Shown here one piece after another: positions 59,735 to 64,000 of a DNA stretch of 64,000 nt. Each line of letters starts with the position of its first letter. Positions within the stretch are counted from its first letter, which is position 1. Under the pieces are notes generated by a model. That model was not told the DNA's origin. It was given only the letters and a program-made list of their open reading frames with translations, and searched no databases. Both the position numbers and the translations under genes were made by a program. This stretch comes from Pseudomonas sp. Os17 (lineage in GTDB: Bacteria > Pseudomonadota > Gammaproteobacteria > Pseudomonadales > Pseudomonadaceae): positions 5,645,501 to 5,709,500 of the forward strand of contig NZ_AP014627.1 in assembly GCF_001547895.1 (NCBI RefSeq). Direction: 5' to 3'.

Positions 59735-60220
59735 TCAACGCGGACGCACGCTGCCGGTGTGCAAGTCGGCCCAGATATGGCCATTGGCGTAGCTGAGGAA
59801 TTGACAATACACGGTGTCGTTACGCAACAGGTCCATCACCGCCCGGTACTGAGCCAGGGGGTAATAGAGCGTCAGGGTCCTGGCCTTGGCGTCGTACTGG
59901 GGCTTTTTCAGGCTTTTGCTCTCACCGTCGAAATTCACCAGCACCTGGCTGATGGTGGCGCCCTTGTTCAACGGCTTGCCCTTGAGCCGCACCCACACCG
60001 GCGAGGTCACCGGAATCGGCTGCTGATTGGATTGACGCTGGCTGCCGATCACCACCGAGTACTCGGTGACCTGCAACAGCTGCTGCTGTTCAGGAACCGA
60101 GTCGCGCAGAGTCAGGTCATCAGGCGGCAGGAATTGCCCATGCAGGGGCGCCGGGGCAGCTGCCAGGGGCAGGCTCAAGCTCAGAAGAAGGGCCGCGCTA
60201 GTGCGAATCAACAGGCTCAT
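59735..60220 (-). CDS. Conserved exported protein, unknown function
   Basis: 161 residues from ATG 60220 with a signal peptide (about 1-20, ending PLAAAPA). The mature part has a beta-rich pattern (VWVRLKGKPLNKGATISQVLVNF; TLTLYYPLAQYRAVMDLL) and one cysteine. It sits between the PA4642-type gene and the cupin gene, all on the minus strand. I do not recognise the family beyond its conservation in pseudomonads. Confidence 0.8.
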   Translation of the reverse strand: MSLLIRTSAALLLSLSLPLAAAPAPLHGQFLPPDDLTLRDSVPEQQQLLQVTEYSVVIGSQRQSNQQPIPVTSPVWVRLKGKPLNKGATISQVLVNFDGESKSLKKPQYDAKARTLTLYYPLAQYRAVMDLLRNDTVYCQFLSYANGHIWADLHTGSVRPR

Positions 60221-60314
60221 GACAGGCTCCAATCAAGGGCTGAGCACTCTAGCACGGGTTTTTGCCGCAGATCTTCACCACCTGCGATCGTAAGCTCAGG
60301 TTACGCACAGACCC

Positions 60315-60788
60315 TCAGTCGAACTGAGCACGCATCCAGGCCTGGTATTCGGCGACCCCGGGCTCACCTTCCCGGGGCGCCCAAGCAGCCAGCTCGCCGT
60401 CACTCACCGGACGATAAGGACCGGCCTTGCATTCGAACATCAGGCTGTCGGCTTCAAGCACCACCAGGCCATGGAACACCCCGGCCGGCAGATCGACACC
60501 GATGCAGTCACCACCGGCCTGCAAGACGCGCTTGCCCTGGACCTGGCCCGCCTCATCGAAGATCAGCACGCCCAACCGCCCCTTGAGCACCAACAGGGTC
60601 TCGGCCTTGTCGGCGCTCAGGTGCCGGTGCGGGGGAACATAGGTCGAGGGTTGCAGCGCCACCGCCATGCGATGGCAAGGCTCTTCCATGGCGTGGAAGT
60701 TGTGGTGCTGACGACCACGGGGATTGGCCGCCGCCTTCTCAGCCAGGTCGCTGAACAAGGCTTGATCGAGAAAGCTCGGCACGGTCAT
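60315..60788 (-). CDS. WbuC-family cupin metalloprotein
   Basis: Single-domain cupin of 157 residues. The metal site is visible in PHRHLSADKAETLLVLKG (about residues 53-70: two histidines and a glutamate) with a further histidine in PAGVFHG. The family is linked to O-antigen loci in enterobacteria (wbuC), but here it stands beside hpt, so the role is unclear. It lies only 3 bases after the hpt stop, which suggests one transcript. Confidence 0.85.
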   Translation of the reverse strand: MTVPSFLDQALFSDLAEKAAANPRGRQHHNFHAMEEPCHRMAVALQPSTYVPPHRHLSADKAETLLVLKGRLGVLIFDEAGQVQGKRVLQAGGDCIGVDLPAGVFHGLVVLEADSLMFECKAGPYRPVSDGELAAWAPREGEPGVAEYQAWMRAQFD

Positions 60789-60791
60789 GTC

Positions 60792-61349
60792 TTACATCCC
60801 CTTCACGGCATAGATGCCGGCGGCGTTACGCCAGTAGCCCTTGTAGTCCATGCCGTAGCCGAAAACGTAACGGTCGACGCAAGGCAGGCCCATGTAATCG
60901 GCCTTGAGGTCCGGACGGGCCTTGCGATCGTGTTCCTTGTCGATCAGCACTGCCGTGTGCACGGCACGGGCGCCGGCGTGTTTGCAGAAGTCGATGATGG
61001 CGCCCAGGGTGTGCCCCTCATCGAGAATGTCATCGATGATCAGCACGTCGCGGTCAATAAAGGAGACTTCCGGCTTGGACTTCCAGAACAGCTCGCCACC
61101 GCTGGTTTCGTTGCGATAGCGCGTGGCGTGCAGGTAGGAGGCTTCCAGGGGGAACTGCAAGTGGGTCAGCAGTTTGCCGGCGAAGATCAGGCCGCCGTTC
61201 ATGACGCAGAACACCACCGGATTGCGCTCAGCCAGTTCTTCAGTGATTTGTGCACCGACACGGGCGATGGCCGCCTCGACTTCAGCTTCGGTGTACAGGC
61301 AGTCAGCCTCGCGCATGATTTGACGGATATGCTCGAGATCAGCGGACAT
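60792..61349 (-). CDS. hpt: Hypoxanthine-guanine phosphoribosyltransferase
   Basis: Purine salvage enzyme that makes IMP and GMP from the free bases and PRPP. The 185-residue product from ATG 61349 has the PRPP-binding motif DVLIIDDILDEGHTL (about residues 99-113), the catalytic loop region upstream (YRNETSGGEL) and the base-binding lysine region (LIDKEHDRK). Divergent from upp across a 165-base gap, so purine and pyrimidine salvage genes share a control region here. Confidence 0.95.
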   Translation of the reverse strand: MSADLEHIRQIMREADCLYTEAEVEAAIARVGAQITEELAERNPVVFCVMNGGLIFAGKLLTHLQFPLEASYLHATRYRNETSGGELFWKSKPEVSFIDRDVLIIDDILDEGHTLGAIIDFCKHAGARAVHTAVLIDKEHDRKARPDLKADYMGLPCVDRYVFGYGMDYKGYWRNAAGIYAVKGM

Positions 61350-61514
61350 GGCGCTCTCCAAGGGGGTGGCAGTTTCGGAAAAGCGGGCAAAGGTACGCAT
61401 CCGGCCCGATCAGATCAAGCGTTTCTGGACTAACGTACTTTATGTCTATAGGACAACCACCCCGGATAGATTAATCTAGGCCGTTTTTTTTGCCCGCCGC
61501 CGGAGCCTTTCCCT

Positions 61515-62153
61515 ATGCCCATCCGTGAGATCCGCCATCCGCTGATCCGACACAAACTTGGCCTTATGCGCCGCGCAGACATTAGCACGAAGAACTTTCG
61601 CGAGCTCGCTCAGGAAGTCGGTGCCCTGCTGACGTACGAAGCCACCAAAGACCTGCCCCTGGAAAGCTATGAAATCCCGGGCTGGTGCGGCCCTGTCCAG
61701 GTCGAGAAAATCGCCGGCAAGAAGATTACCGTGGTGCCGATCCTGCGCGCCGGTATCGGCATGCTCGAAGGCGTACTGAGCCTGATCCCGGGCGCCAAGG
61801 TCAGCGCCGTGGGCGTGGCCCGCAACGAGGAAACCCTGCAGGCCCACACCTACCTGGAAAAACTGGTACCGGAGATCGACGAGCGCCTGGCGATGATCAT
61901 CGACCCGATGCTGGCCACCGGCAGCTCCATGGTCGCCACCATCGACCTGCTGAAAAAGGCCGGTTGCCGCGACATCCGCGCCATGGTCCTGGTGGCTGCT
62001 CCCGAAGGCATCGCCGCCGTGGAACAGGCCCACCCGGACGTGACCATCTACACCGCGTCCATCGATCAGAAGCTCAACGAACATGGCTACATCATTCCTG
62101 GCCTGGGTGATGCCGGTGACAAGATCTTCGGCACCAAGCAGAAGGACTCCTGA
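61515..62153 (+). CDS. upp: Uracil phosphoribosyltransferase
   Basis: Pyrimidine salvage enzyme that makes UMP from uracil and PRPP. The 212-residue product has the PRPP motif [12 protein letters not shown] (about residues 131-142) and the C-terminal uracil-binding motif [16 protein letters not shown]. The first gene of a two-gene unit with uraA, which starts 2 bases after its stop. Confidence 0.97.
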   Translation: MPIREIRHPLIRHKLGLMRRADISTKNFRELAQEVGALLTYEATKDLPLESYEIPGWCGPVQVEKIAGKKITVVPILRAGIGMLEGVLSLIPGAKVSAVGVARNEETLQAHTYLEKLVPEIDERLAMIIDPMLATGSSMVATIDLLKKAGCRDIRAMVLVAAPEGIAAVEQAHPDVTIYTASIDQKLNEHGYIIPGLGDAGDKIFGTKQKDS

Positions 62154-62155
62154 TC

Positions 62156-63430
62156 ATGCAGGACGAGTTCAACGATCCGCTCTGGCGCCAGGTGCTGTCT
62201 GGCGCACAGATGCTCTTCGTGGCCTTTGGCGCCCTGGTGTTGATGCCGCTGATTACCGGTCTTGACCCGAACGTGGCGCTGTTCACGGCGGGTCTCGGGA
62301 CTCTGTTGTTCCAGCTGGTAACCGGGCGCCAGGTGCCGGTGTTCCTGGCGTCGAGCTTTGCCTTCATCACCCCGATCATTCTTGCCAAGGGCCAGTTCGG
62401 CCTGGCGGCGACCATGGGCGGCGTGATGGCGGCAGGCTTCGTCTACACCTTTCTCGGCCTGGCGGTGAAGATCAAGGGCACCGGTTTCATCGACCGTCTG
62501 CTGCCGCCGGTGGTCATTGGCCCGGTGATCATTTCCATCGGCCTGGCCATGGCCCCCATCGCCGCCAACATGGCCATGGGCAAGGCCGGTGACGGCAGCG
62601 AGCTGATCCATTACCAGACGGCCATGATGATCTCCATGCCGGCGCTGCTCACCACGTTGATCGTGGCGGTGTTCGGCAAAGGCATCTTCCGCCTGGTGCC
62701 GATCATTTCCGGGGTGCTGGTGGGCTTTGCCCTGTCCTTCTACTTCGGCGTGGTGGACACCGCGAAGATCGCCGCCGCCCCCTGGCTGGCACTGCCACAC
62801 TTCACCGCACCGGAGTTCAACTGGCAGGCGATCCTGTTCATTGTCCCTGTGGCCCTGGCTCCGGCCATCGAGCACATCGGCGGAGTCATTGCCGTGGGCA
62901 GCGTCACCGGTCGCGACTACCTGAAGAAGCCCGGCCTGCATCGCACCCTGTTCGGTGACGGCATCGCCACCACCGCAGCCGGCCTGTTCGGCGGCCCGCC
63001 CAACACCACCTACGCCGAAGTCACCGGCGCAGTGATGCTGACCAAGAACTACAACCCGAAAATCATGACCTGGGCGGCGGTCTTCGCCATCTCCCTGGCC
63101 TTTATCGGCAAGTTCGGCGCCCTGCTGCAAAGCATTCCGGTGCCAGTGATGGGCGGGATTCTCTGCCTGCTGTTCGGTTCGATTGCCGCGGTGGGCATGA
63201 ATACCCTGATCCGCCACAAGATCGACCTGGGCGAAGCCCGCAACCTGGTGATCGTCTCGGTCACCCTGGTGTTCGGGATTGGCGGCGTGCTGGTGGGAAC
63301 CGGCACCGGTCCGGACGACTTCGGCCTCAAGGGCATCGCCCTGTGCGCCATCGTCGCCATCGTGCTGAACCTGGTGCTGCCGGGTAATGACGGCTGGAAG
63401 AACAAGAAGGCCGACGAGCCCTTGATCTGA
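62156..63430 (+). CDS. uraA: Uracil permease (NCS2/NAT family)
   Basis: Inner-membrane uracil:proton symporter of 424 residues with about 12-14 hydrophobic segments. Substrate-site features are the glutamates of APAIEHIGG (about residue 241) and of NTTYAEVTG (about 290), and the signature SIPVPVMGG (about 325-333). It supplies uracil to Upp, encoded directly upstream with a 2-base gap. A REP palindrome follows its stop. Confidence 0.95.
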   Translation: MQDEFNDPLWRQVLSGAQMLFVAFGALVLMPLITGLDPNVALFTAGLGTLLFQLVTGRQVPVFLASSFAFITPIILAKGQFGLAATMGGVMAAGFVYTFLGLAVKIKGTGFIDRLLPPVVIGPVIISIGLAMAPIAANMAMGKAGDGSELIHYQTAMMISMPALLTTLIVAVFGKGIFRLVPIISGVLVGFALSFYFGVVDTAKIAAAPWLALPHFTAPEFNWQAILFIVPVALAPAIEHIGGVIAVGSVTGRDYLKKPGLHRTLFGDGIATTAAGLFGGPPNTTYAEVTGAVMLTKNYNPKIMTWAAVFAISLAFIGKFGALLQSIPVPVMGGILCLLFGSIAAVGMNTLIRHKIDLGEARNLVIVSVTLVFGIGGVLVGTGTGPDDFGLKGIALCAIVAIVLNLVLPGNDGWKNKKADEPLI

Positions 63431-63435
63431 AGAAC

Positions 63436-63482
63436 CTTCGCCGGCAAGCCGCCCCCTCGCAGGAGCCGGCTTGCCGGCGAAG
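63436..63482. repeat. REP-type palindrome
   Basis: CTTCGCCGGCAAGCC (63436-63450) and its perfect complement GGCTTGCCGGCGAAG (63468-63482), centre of 17 bases. Same core as at 23092-23132. It separates convergent uraA and hemH. Confidence 0.88.
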
Positions 63483-63486
63483 CTGT

Positions 63487-64000
63487 TTACAACGCCAACG
63501 GCGCCCTGGCGCACAAGGTGTTCAAGGCCTGCGCCCATTGCGGGTCGTCATTCAGGCACGGGATCAACAGCAGATCCTCGCCCCCCGCCTCACGGAACTG
63601 CTCGCGCCCGCGATCACCGATCTCCTCCAGCGTCTCGATGCAATCGGCGACAAACGCCGGGCACATCACCATCAGCTTCTTCACGCCCTGCTTGGCCAGC
63701 TCATCAAGGCGCGTCTCGGTGTAGGGCTCGATCCATTTGGCCCGGCCCAAGCGCGACTGAAAGGACACCGACCATGTGCCATCCGCCAGCCCCAGGTGCT
63801 CGGCCAGGGCCGATGCCGTTCGCAGGCACTGGGCGCGGTAACAGGTGGCCAACACCGCGGGAGAAGCGTTGCGGCAACAGTCGGCATCCTTGAAGCAATG
63901 CTGACCGGTAGGGTCGAGCTTGGTCAGGTGCCGCTCCGGCAGACCGTGGAAGCTCAGCAGCAGATGATCATGCTCCTGGGCCAGGTAGGGTCTGGCACTG
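63487..64000 (-). CDS. hemH: Ferrochelatase, C-terminal part (partial)
   Basis: Enzyme that inserts iron into protoporphyrin IX in the last step of haem synthesis. The frame is open to the right edge of the window, so the N-terminus is missing. The visible 170 residues carry the catalytic-histidine motif [10 protein letters not shown] near the truncated end, a YRAQCLRTA segment, the metal-site region [14 protein letters not shown] and the conserved [15 protein letters not shown]. Confidence 0.94.
   Translation of the reverse strand, partial: SARPYLAQEHDHLLLSFHGLPERHLTKLDPTGQHCFKDADCCRNASPAVLATCYRAQCLRTASALAEHLGLADGTWSVSFQSRLGRAKWIEPYTETRLDELAKQGVKKLMVMCPAFVADCIETLEEIGDRGREQFREAGGEDLLLIPCLNDDPQWAQALNTLCARAPLAL

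Overview
The window is a chromosomal segment of a Pseudomonas of the fluorescens lineage. High G+C, strong third-position GC bias, protein sequences and gene order all point there. The orders mraZ-rsmH-ftsL-ftsI-murE-murF-mraY-murD-ftsW-murG-murC, rsmI/lpoA-yraN-gmhA-dolP-sspB-sspA-petCBA-rpsI-rplM and mqo-hpt-upp-uraA match arrangements known from Pseudomonas. Species cannot be fixed from the sequence alone. There is no prophage, insertion sequence, CRISPR array or tRNA; most of the window is core genome with a short variable block in the middle.

Region 1 (1-11.7 kb, minus strand) is the division and cell wall (dcw) cluster from mraZ to a truncated murC. Genes overlap by 1-11 bases or nearly abut, and the cluster is headed by a clear sigma-70 promoter with three 10-bp-phased MraZ repeats. 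Region 2 (11.9-21.9 kb) holds RNase P RNA, rsmI, the lpoA-yraN-gmhA-dolP envelope operon, sspA/sspB, the cytochrome bc1 operon and the S9/L13 ribosomal operon. Region 3 (22-31.4 kb) holds tas, an acyl-CoA dehydrogenase, a GlxA-type regulator, zapE, trpS with an appended C-terminal domain, an alpha/beta hydrolase, a YhcB-type membrane protein, an OmpA-like lipoprotein, a metallo-beta-lactamase-fold hydrolase and ogt.

Region 4 (31.5-46.4 kb) is the accessory-like part. It has two small membrane ORFs divergent from a two-component system with an acidic sensor domain, and an orphan LysR regulator. It also has a locus with a MalT/AlkS-type LuxR regulator, a DUF1329 periplasmic protein, a DUF1302 outer-membrane barrel and an AlkK-like acyl-CoA ligase. 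An MFS/AraC divergent pair and a LysE exporter close it. I infer that the DUF1302/DUF1329/ligase locus handles a hydrophobic carboxylic acid or a precursor of one.

Region 5 (46.5-64 kb) holds a D-2-hydroxyacid dehydrogenase, rsmC, a yybP-ykoY (Mn2+) riboswitch in front of a TMEM165/Gdt1-type transporter, an M48 lipoprotein protease, a chemoreceptor, an atypical YedK-like protein, an acyltransferase, several small conserved proteins, mqo with an unusually long upstream region, purine and pyrimidine salvage genes (hpt, upp, uraA) and the C-terminal part of hemH. Four REP-type palindromes lie between genes. The most unusual items are the YedK homologue lacking two active-site residues, the TrpS extension, the regulator/barrel/ligase locus with overlapping palindromes in front of its regulator, the ORF coupled to mqo, and the riboswitch whose closing helix contains the ribosome binding site.
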